A stretch of 64,000 nucleotides of DNA from Promethearchaeota archaeon (GTDB taxonomy: Archaea; Asgardarchaeota; Lokiarchaeia; Sigynarchaeales; SOKP01). The translations under genes were made by a program, and so were the position numbers. The notes beneath the pieces are model-generated. The model saw only the letters and a list, made by a program, of their open reading frames with translations. It was not told where the DNA came from and ran no database searches. Positions 1 through 7,729 of this stretch are shown here, in pieces. The stretch covers positions 21,038-85,037 of the forward strand of contig JAHLWT010000185.1 in the NCBI GenBank assembly GCA_019057775.1. Reading direction: 5' to 3'. Within the stretch, counting starts at the first letter, position 1; every line of letters begins with the position of its first letter.

Positions 1-50
1 ATTTTTCATCTCGCATTTTTTTCTTGTTTCCATTAACCTGGGCAAGGCTG

Positions 51-85
51 TCCTCGAATATCTCATTTTTTTATACTCGAATCAT
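51..85 (-). promoter_or_regulatory. Candidate SECIS element (eukaryote-like) 3' of the peroxiredoxin selenoprotein
   Basis: On the minus strand an AUGA (85-82) directly precedes a 9-bp helix (81-73 with 61-53, including two G.U pairs). The helix is capped by an 11-nt loop with seven A's (72-62) and followed at once by GA (52-51). AUGA / helix / A-rich apical loop / GA is the layout of the eukaryotic SECIS kink-turn core, and SECIS elements of this kind are described for Lokiarchaeota. A weak lower helix AACC/GGUU (96-93 with 38-35) is possible. The upper helix is shorter than the usual 11-12 bp of eukaryotes. The fold was done by eye. Its place about 20 nt after the coding end of a gene with two in-frame UGAs is the main support. 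Confidence 0.6.
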
Positions 86-104
86 TCATTTTGGTTTTAT
101 AAAT

Positions 105-614
105 TCATAAATTCTCTTCAATAGCAGCAATAATTGCATCCATAGTAGGTCGATCCGTTTTAGTTCCGATATAGCGCCAAACAATTTCACCTTTTGAATT
201 GATTAAAAAAGTGGATGGTATAGCTAATTCGGTTTTAATCATATCATAATCAATTGGCTTTCCAAATACATTGAACTCATTTGCTATTTTTGCTTCAGGG
301 TCTGCCACAACGGTAAAATTATAATTTTCTTTTTCGGCCAATTTCTTCAATGGTCTCTCTCTGTCTGTTGCTATAGTTATAAGTTTTACATTTCTTTTGT
401 TAATTTCAAGAACTGTTTTATTGAATTTAGTTAGTTGTCGTTTTCAATAATATCACCAAGCACCTCTAAAAAAATCAACGATAATACCACGGTTGTCTCG
501 AAGAAGTTCTGTTAAGTTTACGGTGTTTTCAAATACATCTTTAGTATTTATTACTGGTGCTATTGTTCCTATAGGTAATCCCAATTCTGGAATAGAAATA
601 TGTTCTTCTGACAT
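105..614 (-). CDS. Peroxiredoxin-like (AhpC/TSA, thioredoxin fold) selenoprotein with two Sec residues
   Basis: The reading frame runs from ATG at 614 to the UGA at 107-105 (169 residues) and is interrupted only by two UGA codons, at 455-453 (residue 54) and 446-444 (residue 57). They sit in F-F-R-G-A-W-U-Y-Y-U-K-R-Q-L, where this family normally reads G-x-W-C-P-x-C-x-x-Q-L, so each UGA replaces a redox cysteine. The frame is intact on both sides: an N-terminal strand before it, then I-T-I-A-T-D, a P-S-T-F-L-I-N strand and G-E-I-V-W-R-Y near the end, as in Prx/thioredoxin-fold proteins. A pseudogene would rarely put two stops on precisely the catalytic codons and nothing else. The likely role is thiol/selenol-dependent peroxide reduction in the cytoplasm. 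A standard gene caller would report only the C-terminal 81 residues from an internal TTG. Confidence 0.85.
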
Positions 615-752
615 TAAATAGAAATAATAATAATTACATTATAAAAAAAATCATAATAAAATAAAAATAGGGAGAGAAAATATATCATTAATTTTCCCTT
701 TTGTCGATAGAAAAATAGGAAATTTTATAAATATTCAGACGCTTCCCTAAAT

Positions 753-911
753 ATGATATTAGAAGAAGTTCGTCCTCATCCTAATAGGGATGATATTTAT
801 ATTAATGTTGTTATAACTCCTTTTAACGAACTTACGATTAATGATAAGGTTTTAGTTAATAATCTACTCATTAAGGAAGTCGCTAGAAAAGTAATAGAAG
901 TAACATCATAG
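753..911 (+). CDS. Small hypothetical protein, 52 aa
   Basis: An ATG at 753 opens a 52-codon frame ending in TAG at 911. It begins M-I-L-E-E-V-R-P-H-P and continues with a hydrophobic beta-rich stretch (Y-I-N-V-V-I-T-P-F) and a charged helix-like C-terminus (K-E-V-A-R-K-V-I-E-V). It is the only open frame in the gap between the selenoprotein and the PAP2 gene. The composition looks protein-like rather than random. I recognise no family. A T/A-rich tract follows the stop and may terminate transcription. Confidence 0.45.
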   Translation: MILEEVRPHPNRDDIYINVVITPFNELTINDKVLVNNLLIKEVARKVIEVTS

Positions 912-964
912 ATCGGATTTTTTTTTAAAAATAAAAAAAAAATAGATTATTCATTATTATAGTT

Positions 965-2005
965 TCAATTTAATTTTTTGCAGATTAGTGGTACAATGTA
1001 AGCGAGTATAAACGAAACAATTCCATACCTTGCAAATCGATAAAAGACACTATCAATTTCGAGAAGGTATTCGAAAGGAACGAAGACTACGAGTAAAATG
1101 ATTATACAAATTATTACATTGATTAATAATTTCTTCTTAGGTACTGACGAGGGATCATATTTAACATATTCCCCTTCTAAAAGATATCCTATCCCAAATC
1201 CAAGTATTACACCACCAAACTGACCAAAAGCTCCAGAATCGGGGTAGAGGGGAGGATTAGTCACTAATCCCATTCCTGCATCTGGAAATAGTAATGTTCC
1301 AACAAGAAAGAGCGAAAGAGAAACTGTTACTGTTAAAATTATCTTAATAGTAAATGTTAGGTTATTGAATTTTTCAGATACTAATGGTTCCAAATACATG
1401 AATATTAGTAATACAACAATCCCAAATAAAACCCCTCCAATAATATCCTGTACATCATGAACCCCTATAATAATTCTTGAAATTGAAACAAGAAAAATTA
1501 TAATGGAAATAATCACCGGAACTATCGGAATTGTGAATTTATTCAATTTATATGTAGTATTATCCTTAAATTCAGTACCGAAATAACCCCAAAAAGCAAC
1601 AGCATTTTGAGTATGGCCTGATGGAAATCCATATGATGGTTCAACCATACCAAAATCTTCTGTAACATCGATATTTGTTGCAGGTCTTGGATCTTGAACA
1701 ATGGATTTAAAAAACTGATTCAAATACCATGTAATTAGCAGGCTTAAAGCGAGGTTTTTCGCAAATTTCTTATTATAACCAATATACACGATTGCAACAA
1801 TCATAATAAAAACTACAGGCTCCCCCAGGTATGTTATCCCTTTAAATATCGCTTGTATGGAACTTTGAGATGCATAAAAACTTTCATTAAGACCAGCAAA
1901 TATCAGAATTATTCCAAGTAATAAAACTACAACAGATATAATTCCAATTATCATCAATGCTCGTTTTGATAAAAATTCCCTTTTTTCAGACATTTTTTTC
2001 ACCAA
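965..2005 (-). CDS. PAP2-superfamily membrane phosphatase
   Basis: This is an integral membrane protein of 346 residues with about eight hydrophobic helices. It carries all three PAP2 phosphatase motifs: K100-x6-R107-P108, P-S-G-H at 128-131 and S176-R177-x5-H183-x3-D187. H183 is the expected nucleophile and H131 the acid/base. The family dephosphorylates lipid phosphates such as undecaprenyl or isoprenoid pyrophosphate and phosphatidate at the membrane. A C-terminal extension (about residues 220-346) with further membrane segments goes beyond the minimal PAP2 core. The substrate cannot be told from the sequence. It is transcribed towards the small ORF at 753-911 and does not form an obvious operon. 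Confidence 0.85.
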   Translation of the reverse strand: MVKKMSEKREFLSKRALMIIGIISVVVLLLGIILIFAGLNESFYASQSSIQAIFKGITYLGEPVVFIMIVAIVYIGYNKKFAKNLALSLLITWYLNQFFKSIVQDPRPATNIDVTEDFGMVEPSYGFPSGHTQNAVAFWGYFGTEFKDNTTYKLNKFTIPIVPVIISIIIFLVSISRIIIGVHDVQDIIGGVLFGIVVLLIFMYLEPLVSEKFNNLTFTIKIILTVTVSLSLFLVGTLLFPDAGMGLVTNPPLYPDSGAFGQFGGVILGFGIGYLLEGEYVKYDPSSVPKKKLLINVIICIIILLVVFVPFEYLLEIDSVFYRFARYGIVSFILAYIVPLICKKLN

Positions 2006-2122
2006 ATTAAAAAAGAGTATAAATTTCTATGTGTTAATCACACTAATAAAGATTAAGTTTTAAATTTAGCAGTAGAATGATTAAGATAAATTTTTTATGA
2101 TTTAGATTTAAAATAAGAGGCG

Positions 2123-2779
2123 TTAATCAACCTTTATGTTTTTTTGCTGTTCATCAATTTTTTTCAGTGTTACTTCTAAGATACCATTAGTGTAGCGTGC
2201 GCGTGCATAGTCTGAGTTGATTGCTGATTTGATTTCTATTTCTTTATAATATTTTCGTCCTTTACTCTTAGTTTTTGTAGAAATTGTTATAGAATGAGTT
2301 GTTGCTTTTAATTCAATATCTTCTTTTGTAACTCCTGGCATTTCACATATAACTATGATCTGATCATCTTGTTCATTAACTTCTGTTAAAGGTTCTCTTG
2401 ATGATTTCACTTCTGGTTCTCCCGAATAAGGTTTCGCTTTGATATTTCCAAAAGAATTTATCGTCGGTTTTCCATCTCGCCCAATATTTATATTAAACCC
2501 ATAAGTAAAAGGGAAACCAAATTTGGATTTATCCATCTTCATAAACTCTTTTGCAATATCTTCAGGCGAGAGATTTCGAAAATCAGAAGGTATATTATGC
2601 TTGATCTTCTCAAATATCTCTTTAAATAAGTTTCGGAACTGTTTCGACTTAAAGAGTTTATTGGGATCTATGAAATTAGGATCTGAAAAAAATTTGCGTG
2701 GATCTCCAAAAGCTTTAAAAAAATCGTAAATTTCATCCTCATCTTCATCATCCTCTTCATTCCGGTTTTTCTTTGGCAT
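2123..2779 (-). CDS. Hsp20/alpha-crystallin family small heat shock protein
   Basis: The C-terminal ~95 residues form an alpha-crystallin domain. Recognisable features are E-Q-D-D-Q-I-I-V-I-C-E-M-P-G-V-T-K-E-D-I, the strand S-I-T-I-S-T and the closing G-I-L-E-V-T-L-K-K. The tail K-N-I-K-V-D may serve as the oligomerisation tail. The N-terminal ~120 residues are unusually long and start with a very acidic run (E-E-D-D-E-D-E-D-E) followed by an F/P-rich segment. Small Hsps are ATP-independent holdases in the cytoplasm. The 218-residue length exceeds the usual 140-170 because of the N-terminal arm. It stands alone, divergent from the ATPase gene at 2983. Confidence 0.9.
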   Translation of the reverse strand: MPKKNRNEEDDEDEDEIYDFFKAFGDPRKFFSDPNFIDPNKLFKSKQFRNLFKEIFEKIKHNIPSDFRNLSPEDIAKEFMKMDKSKFGFPFTYGFNINIGRDGKPTINSFGNIKAKPYSGEPEVKSSREPLTEVNEQDDQIIVICEMPGVTKEDIELKATTHSITISTKTKSKGRKYYKEIEIKSAINSDYARARYTNGILEVTLKKIDEQQKNIKVD

Positions 2780-2982
2780 ATATGTACAACTCTAAAAAAT
2801 ACTTGAATCTCTTGTTATCAAATAAATTTAATAAGCTAAATTTTCTAATTAATTATTATAGTGGCTAAAAACTAATTAGCTTATAATCTAGAAAAAATTG
2901 TTTAGGTTAATAAATTTATTCCCATTAAAAGTTTAGTTATCGAACATTAGAAACAGTCGAGGAGATTATTATTTATTCTGAA

Positions 2983-4791
2983 TTGAGCGATGATGATAAA
3001 AATATGTATCTGGACGTTTTACGGGAGGCACCAATTATCCCATTTTCTAATTTTGTCTCACGAGGTCGAATCCCAGATAAAATAGATATAGCTCGTCCAA
3101 GAAGTTATATAGATCGCGAAGTGTACAGGCTTGTACAACAAACTTCAAGAGATAAATCAAGTCGTCTGATTCCCTTGCTAGGGAGCGCAGGTACAGGGAA
3201 GACTCATGCATACCACTCCTTTAAAGACAAGGAAAGGGAAAATAGAAAAAAACTTGAAGAAGCAGAAGATTCGCAAGAAATTGAAATGGGAAAATTAGAA
3301 CCCGTAGATTGGACAATTGTTTATGTGCCTAGTCCACCTGCTAGCATTCGTGTATTACTTCATGTTTATACCTGTATTATAGAAGAACTCGGCGCAGAAT
3401 TGCTTGATATCGTTTCTGAGAAATTAGTTAAAAAATGGGGAGGAGCAAAAAAGGGACTTTTTCAAAAACCTAAAATTGATGAAGTAATACAAAAAGGAAT
3501 AAGGGAATTTCCAGGTGTATTTGCCGACTGTGTTAAAGCTTTAGTAACCTATCAATTGGATAAGAATAAAAAAGCCTTAGCAGAAAGATGGCTCCTTGGG
3601 GAAGATCTTGATGAAGAAGGGTTAAAGGAGCTAGGAATTAACTCTGTCGTAGAAGAAGATGATGTGTGCTTGGCACTTATAAAAATTATTACGGAGAATC
3701 TCGATAAAGTTCTTATCCTTTATTTTGACGAATTAGAATCACCGTATCGGATGTTAGGGGAAGCCGCAGAAAGAAAGTTTCTTGAGATTTTAAAAAGGTT
3801 ATATAATGAAGTGAAAGGTTTGGTCATTACAATAGCTGTTTTAAAAGAAATATGGCCACGAATCTTAGAAATTGCTGATGCTCCGTTACGATCCAGAATG
3901 GAGCCGGAACAAGAATTAAAACCGTTTAGTTTAAATGATTTAAAAATATTTTTCTCCAAATCAATGGAAGCATTTTGGGATGATAATAATTTAAATCCTC
4001 CGTTATATCCACTTTTTCCCTTAAATGAAAAATTAATTGAATTGATTTATGAGAAAACACAAGGCAACCCCCGGGCCTCTATTAAACTTTGTAGAAGATT
4101 TATTGACAAAGTCGTCATGGAAGAAATGACTGTTGAAGAACTCATGGAAGTTGGACATGAAATTGTTGCTTCACCGAGACCTCGAGCAGAAGTTGAAGAA
4201 GAAGTAATAGACTTTTCAAAACCACGGGAAACGATTAAAAAGACTATAGAAGATATTTTGGCTGAAGAAGAATATTCAATCGATGTGAACCCCCAATCTG
4301 TTGCTGGAGCCACATTAAAATGTATAAACATGATAGGTGAGAACAACAACAAGCAATTTAAAACTCATATGGAGTTTAAGTTTATGCTGGGTAAAAGGTC
4401 ACAAACTTTGGCTGCTTTAATAGAATCTGAAGGTAAAAAATGGGGTTTAGAAATTCCATCTATTAAAACTTTCGATCGGAGTGCTGGAGTTGCGGGATAT
4501 TACGCTGCTAAAAGATTAAAAGATGCAATTACTGAGAAAGTAATAGATGCAGGAATACTAATAGTTCCTATTGGCACTGGGGGTGTAAAATATGAGATGA
4601 TTTTAAAGGATAATCCGGATATTCATCGATTTGAGTTGAATAATGAAATGGGAGAGAAATTAATAGAGAATGCATTAAAATATCCCACACTTGAAGGATG
4701 GGAAATTTCTTCTATAATATTTGCCGATATTGGTAATTATCAACCACCACCAGTGGAAGAACCAAGTTCTGAAGAAGATCTAACTACTTAA
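2983..4791 (+). CDS. Large P-loop ATPase (AAA/STAND-like, possibly ORC/BrxD-related)
   Basis: This is a 602-residue protein with Walker A G-S-A-G-T-G-K-T at 67-74 and Walker B L-I-L-Y-F-D249-E250. A winged-helix-like region follows (about 330-400: N-P-R-A-S-I-K-L-C-R-R-F-I). A segment near 203-219 (W-L-L-G-E-D-L-D then L-K-E-L-G-I) recalls the DUF2791/BrxD-type ATPases of BREX loci, but no other BREX genes are present. The C-terminal ~180 residues, after an acidic linker, form an unrecognised alpha/beta domain and a P/E-rich tail. The called start is TTG at 2983. A strong Shine-Dalgarno sequence (GAGGAG, 2959-2964) lies 18 nt upstream and is better spaced for an ATT at 2971, so the start is uncertain. 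It is convergent with the next gene. Substrate unknown. Confidence 0.6.
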   Translation: MSDDDKNMYLDVLREAPIIPFSNFVSRGRIPDKIDIARPRSYIDREVYRLVQQTSRDKSSRLIPLLGSAGTGKTHAYHSFKDKERENRKKLEEAEDSQEIEMGKLEPVDWTIVYVPSPPASIRVLLHVYTCIIEELGAELLDIVSEKLVKKWGGAKKGLFQKPKIDEVIQKGIREFPGVFADCVKALVTYQLDKNKKALAERWLLGEDLDEEGLKELGINSVVEEDDVCLALIKIITENLDKVLILYFDELESPYRMLGEAAERKFLEILKRLYNEVKGLVITIAVLKEIWPRILEIADAPLRSRMEPEQELKPFSLNDLKIFFSKSMEAFWDDNNLNPPLYPLFPLNEKLIELIYEKTQGNPRASIKLCRRFIDKVVMEEMTVEELMEVGHEIVASPRPRAEVEEEVIDFSKPRETIKKTIEDILAEEEYSIDVNPQSVAGATLKCINMIGENNNKQFKTHMEFKFMLGKRSQTLAALIESEGKKWGLEIPSIKTFDRSAGVAGYYAAKRLKDAITEKVIDAGILIVPIGTGGVKYEMILKDNPDIHRFELNNEMGEKLIENALKYPTLEGWEISSIIFADIGNYQPPPVEEPSSEEDLTT

Positions 4792-4803
4792 GTTAAAAGT
4801 GAA

Positions 4804-5727
4804 TTAAATTTTATCTAAAAGTTTTATAATTTTATTATCTAAACCATGCAATTCTTTCGCTAAGCGAGTTGCTCTTTGTGCATTACTTTTTAACTTCATA
4901 AGCGTATCATTCAATTCAACATCTTCAAAATTATTTGAAATATCAATCAATCGTTCAATAGGTTTAAGTAAATAATTATAAACGTATAGTTCATTGCTTT
5001 CTATTTCACTAATCCTTTTTTCTAGTTCTTTGTAGAGATTATTTCGTTCTTTTAAGAGATCTGGGAATGTACCAACGTGGTTACCTTTATTTTTTAAAAA
5101 GGATGCAATCTCATCTTCTTGAATATTTAATGCTAATTCAGCTGCTTTAAGGAAACATTTTTTAGCTTTCTTATAATCTCCATCGTCTAACAATTGTTCA
5201 GCAATATTAACTTCAGCAGCTAGTTTTTCAGGGATTTCTTCTCCAAGATCAATTAGTTCTCTTGCTTCTGCTAGTTTTCCATCATCAAGCATTTGTTTAG
5301 TTCTCTCATTAATGGTATCTTTAATGATTTTGGGTTCTTTTAATTTCTCTAAAAGGCTTAAAATTGAGTTCATTGCTATTTTTAGCGATTCAGTCATCTT
5401 TCTTTTATCAGTAGTGAAATTTTGGATTATTTTAACCTCAAGATTAGCAAAAAAACTCTTTAATGAAACTAAGTCTTCTCCTTCCTCTAAAATAAAACTC
5501 ATATAAATGTTGTCTTTTTCTATAGGTTCAGCATTAACTTTGTTAGAATAATAACGAATATCATCTTTTCGAATAATTATTTCAAATAAATCTTTTTTAA
5601 CATGTTTCTCTGAAAATTCCTTTAATGTGGATGTTGGAATTTTGTCCCCCTCTTTTAAATAATATTCTGCTAATATATTTGGCCCAAATGATTTATCGAT
5701 TTCATATAGAATAATCGCTCTTGGCAT
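4804..5727 (-). CDS. Longin-like N-terminal domain with a TPR-like helical C-terminus
   Basis: This protein has 307 residues. The N-terminus reads A-I-I-L-Y-E-I-D-K-S-F-G-P-N-I-L, a hydrophobic strand followed by a D-x-x-x-G-P-x-I turn. Nearly the same pattern starts the sensor at 7730 (A-L-I-L-S-R-F-D-P-L-Y-G-P-K-I), and it resembles longin domains of eukaryotic trafficking and GTPase-regulating proteins. Residues ~1-105 form the alpha/beta part. Residues ~110-307 are helical and hold TPR-like repeats (A-E-Q-L-L-D-D-G-D-Y-K-K-A-K-K-C-F) and a final coiled coil. No enzyme motifs are visible. Its closeness to the longin/GTPase island at 7.7-13.4 kb suggests a regulatory or scaffold role with small GTPases, which is an inference. 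Confidence 0.5.
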   Translation of the reverse strand: MPRAIILYEIDKSFGPNILAEYYLKEGDKIPTSTLKEFSEKHVKKDLFEIIIRKDDIRYYSNKVNAEPIEKDNIYMSFILEEGEDLVSLKSFFANLEVKIIQNFTTDKRKMTESLKIAMNSILSLLEKLKEPKIIKDTINERTKQMLDDGKLAEARELIDLGEEIPEKLAAEVNIAEQLLDDGDYKKAKKCFLKAAELALNIQEDEIASFLKNKGNHVGTFPDLLKERNNLYKELEKRISEIESNELYVYNYLLKPIERLIDISNNFEDVELNDTLMKLKSNAQRATRLAKELHGLDNKIIKLLDKI

Positions 5728-5876
5728 ATCATCAAATCTCCGTTTATTAAGTTTTAGTAGTTAGTTATATATTATAGAGTTAATAAGCTATACATTTTAA
5801 ATTTTTATTAGATCAAATTAATTAAGTTAATAATAAGGAAATATATTTTAGTTAGAAAGATGGAGACGATTTAGAA

Positions 5877-6794
5877 ATGGCTGTTGTAGATGATACATAC
5901 TGTGAAGCTTTTGAGGGGCTTTGTTGTCAATTAATGGTGACTGCTCAAGATGCTGAATTTTTACATAGAGCTGTAAATTCGTTTACAGCGCTTCCTTCAA
6001 CTGTTTTTGGAGATGCTGAAGGTGGAATCGTGAGATGGCTTACTAAAAAAGAGACAATTGATGGGAGATTGGGAGCGATTGTACAGTTGTGGGTCACCGG
6101 ATCAGGAAAAAAAGCTATAGCAAAATTTTATGACCAATTGGGAAGACGAATGAGACAAGGGATACTTGTTGTTCCAACTACAGCCGTATTCGATTATTAC
6201 CCAGATAGTATTGAAACCAAATTTGATATGATGGGGAACGTAGGCCATTGTGGAGATGGATATGAGGAAATCATAGAAAAATTTGATAGAAAAATGATTT
6301 CGGTACCGATAATGATGGGCTATGATTTCTTAATTGATTCAGAACTCTCCTACAATAAAGGAGTTATGGGAGGAAATCTATGGTTATTTTGCGATTCCGT
6401 GGATTCTGGAATTAAAGTAGGTCGTGAAGCAGTCAAAATTATAGCTGAGATTGATAAAGTATGCACTACCTTTGATGTATGTTCCGCAGGATCAAAAATG
6501 GAAACTAATTTTCCTGAAATTGGTCCATCAACCAATCATCCTTATTGCCCAACTTTAAAAAATATATTACCCCCAGAAGAATTTTTAATTCCTGAAGGAG
6601 TAGCCTCCATCCCTGAAATTGTTTTCAACGCTTTAGATATTGAAACTATTAAAAAAACAATGTCATCCGTTCTTGAAGGAATAATAGATTTTAATGGTTT
6701 AATTAAAATATCATCAGGAAATTATGGTGGAAAACTAGGGAATTGGAAAATCTATTTAAGAGACCTAGGATTAGACCAAAATTATTTTTTATAA
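5877..6794 (+). CDS. ftr: Formylmethanofuran:tetrahydromethanopterin formyltransferase (Ftr)
   Basis: Ftr transfers the formyl group between methanofuran and tetrahydromethanopterin in the cytoplasm, a C1 step of the archaeal Wood-Ljungdahl and methanogenic pathways. The 305 residues match the usual ~297 length. Ftr-like blocks include the N-terminal D-D-T-Y-C-E-A-F-E-G, A-E-G-G-I followed by K-E-T-I-D-G-R-L-G-A, and the central G-R-R-M-R-Q-G-I-L-V-V-P-T-T-A-V-F-D-Y. The ATG at 5877 is the natural start. No other C1-pathway gene is adjacent. The 3' end overlaps the convergent transglutaminase-like gene by 13 bp. In a Lokiarchaeia-like host it would serve the H4MPT Wood-Ljungdahl branch. Confidence 0.85.
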   Translation: MAVVDDTYCEAFEGLCCQLMVTAQDAEFLHRAVNSFTALPSTVFGDAEGGIVRWLTKKETIDGRLGAIVQLWVTGSGKKAIAKFYDQLGRRMRQGILVVPTTAVFDYYPDSIETKFDMMGNVGHCGDGYEEIIEKFDRKMISVPIMMGYDFLIDSELSYNKGVMGGNLWLFCDSVDSGIKVGREAVKIIAEIDKVCTTFDVCSAGSKMETNFPEIGPSTNHPYCPTLKNILPPEEFLIPEGVASIPEIVFNALDIETIKKTMSSVLEGIIDFNGLIKISSGNYGGKLGNWKIYLRDLGLDQNYFL

Positions 6795-7513
6795 GTTAAG
6801 GTTTTTTCTCTTATTTGCCTTAGATTACCACCTTTTTTGTAGAGAGCATAGAAGGGGTATTTTTCTTCGAAAATACGATCAATTTCTTTTAGAGGAAGAT
6901 CAGCATGAACTCCTCGGTCTGTGAGGTATTCTCCAAATTGATTCCCATGAATATCATATTTAGGGAAGACAGCATCATTCTCTCCGTTAAATTCGACCAT
7001 CGGGAGAAACTTTCCTTTTAATGCAGTTTTAGGGTCGAAAGAAGGTGTTAATTTTACCCATTTCTCATTTAAATAGAATTCGCTGTATCCGTGAACATAC
7101 ATGATATTTATACCACCCATAAAATCGATAATTTTTTGAGAAATTTTATGATTAATTAAATCTACTAAATGAATACGAGCAGGGATCCTGATCACTCGTG
7201 CAAAAGAGGATAATAAAATTGATTTTGATACACAAAATCCATTCTGTCGCCGTAAGGTAACACTTGCTCTAAAATTCGCCTTTACGTCAGGAATATACGT
7301 TAACATATTATATTTAATTTTATCCCTTACCCAATAAAATAAAGCAATAGCTTTTTCTTTATCGGTTTTTAGATCGCTAGTAATCTCAATAGCTTTTTTG
7401 CTTACTGACTTCTTATTGAAATCAAAAAATTCGGTAGGTTGTAAGTATATATCTAAATCTTCCATGATTATGGGAAATTTTAATCTCTTTAGAATATTTC
7501 TTTTTCTATCCAT
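6782..7513 (-). CDS. Transglutaminase-like cysteine peptidase-fold protein
   Basis: This 243-residue protein has the transglutaminase-like triad blocks: Cys in N-G-F-C-V-S-K (around residue 94), His in V-H-G-Y-S-E-F-Y and Asp in T-P-S-F-D. The preceding A-L-F-Y-W-V-R-D-K-I-K-Y is also typical of the family. There is no signal peptide or membrane segment, so it should be cytoplasmic. Archaeal members are mostly uncharacterised and may act as proteases or amidases. It overlaps the end of ftr on the opposite strand by 13 bp. A 216-bp intergenic stretch upstream separates it from the divergent sensor gene. Confidence 0.75.
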   Translation of the reverse strand: MDRKRNILKRLKFPIIMEDLDIYLQPTEFFDFNKKSVSKKAIEITSDLKTDKEKAIALFYWVRDKIKYNMLTYIPDVKANFRASVTLRRQNGFCVSKSILLSSFARVIRIPARIHLVDLINHKISQKIIDFMGGINIMYVHGYSEFYLNEKWVKLTPSFDPKTALKGKFLPMVEFNGENDAVFPKYDIHGNQFGEYLTDRGVHADLPLKEIDRIFEEKYPFYALYKKGGNLRQIREKTLTYKK

Positions 7514-7729
7514 TGAATTAAGTTAAGGTGTCTAGAAAGGTATAAGTTTAATAAAAAAAGGGAAACATCAATTTATCAGTTAAACTGGATAATTTCTTGA
7601 TAGATTCTTAGAAAAAGATAAAAAAAATTAATGATAACTATATTTATAAATAGTGATTTAACAATAAATTTAAATAATTCAATTATTACTTAAAATTCGA
7701 GATACTATACTTTAAATACGTGAAAGAGT

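Noticed and set aside
105..350. Independent 81-residue ORF starting at an internal TTG
   Set aside because: It is the C-terminal half of the peroxiredoxin selenoprotein. The frame continues upstream through two UGA codons to ATG at 614.
444..455. Nonsense mutations making the peroxiredoxin a pseudogene
   Set aside because: Both UGAs fall exactly on the redox-Cys codons and no other frame damage is present, so selenocysteine is the better reading.
2983..4791. Part of a BREX or other defence system
   Set aside because: Only one motif resembles BrxD. No methylase, PglZ or other defence gene is nearby.
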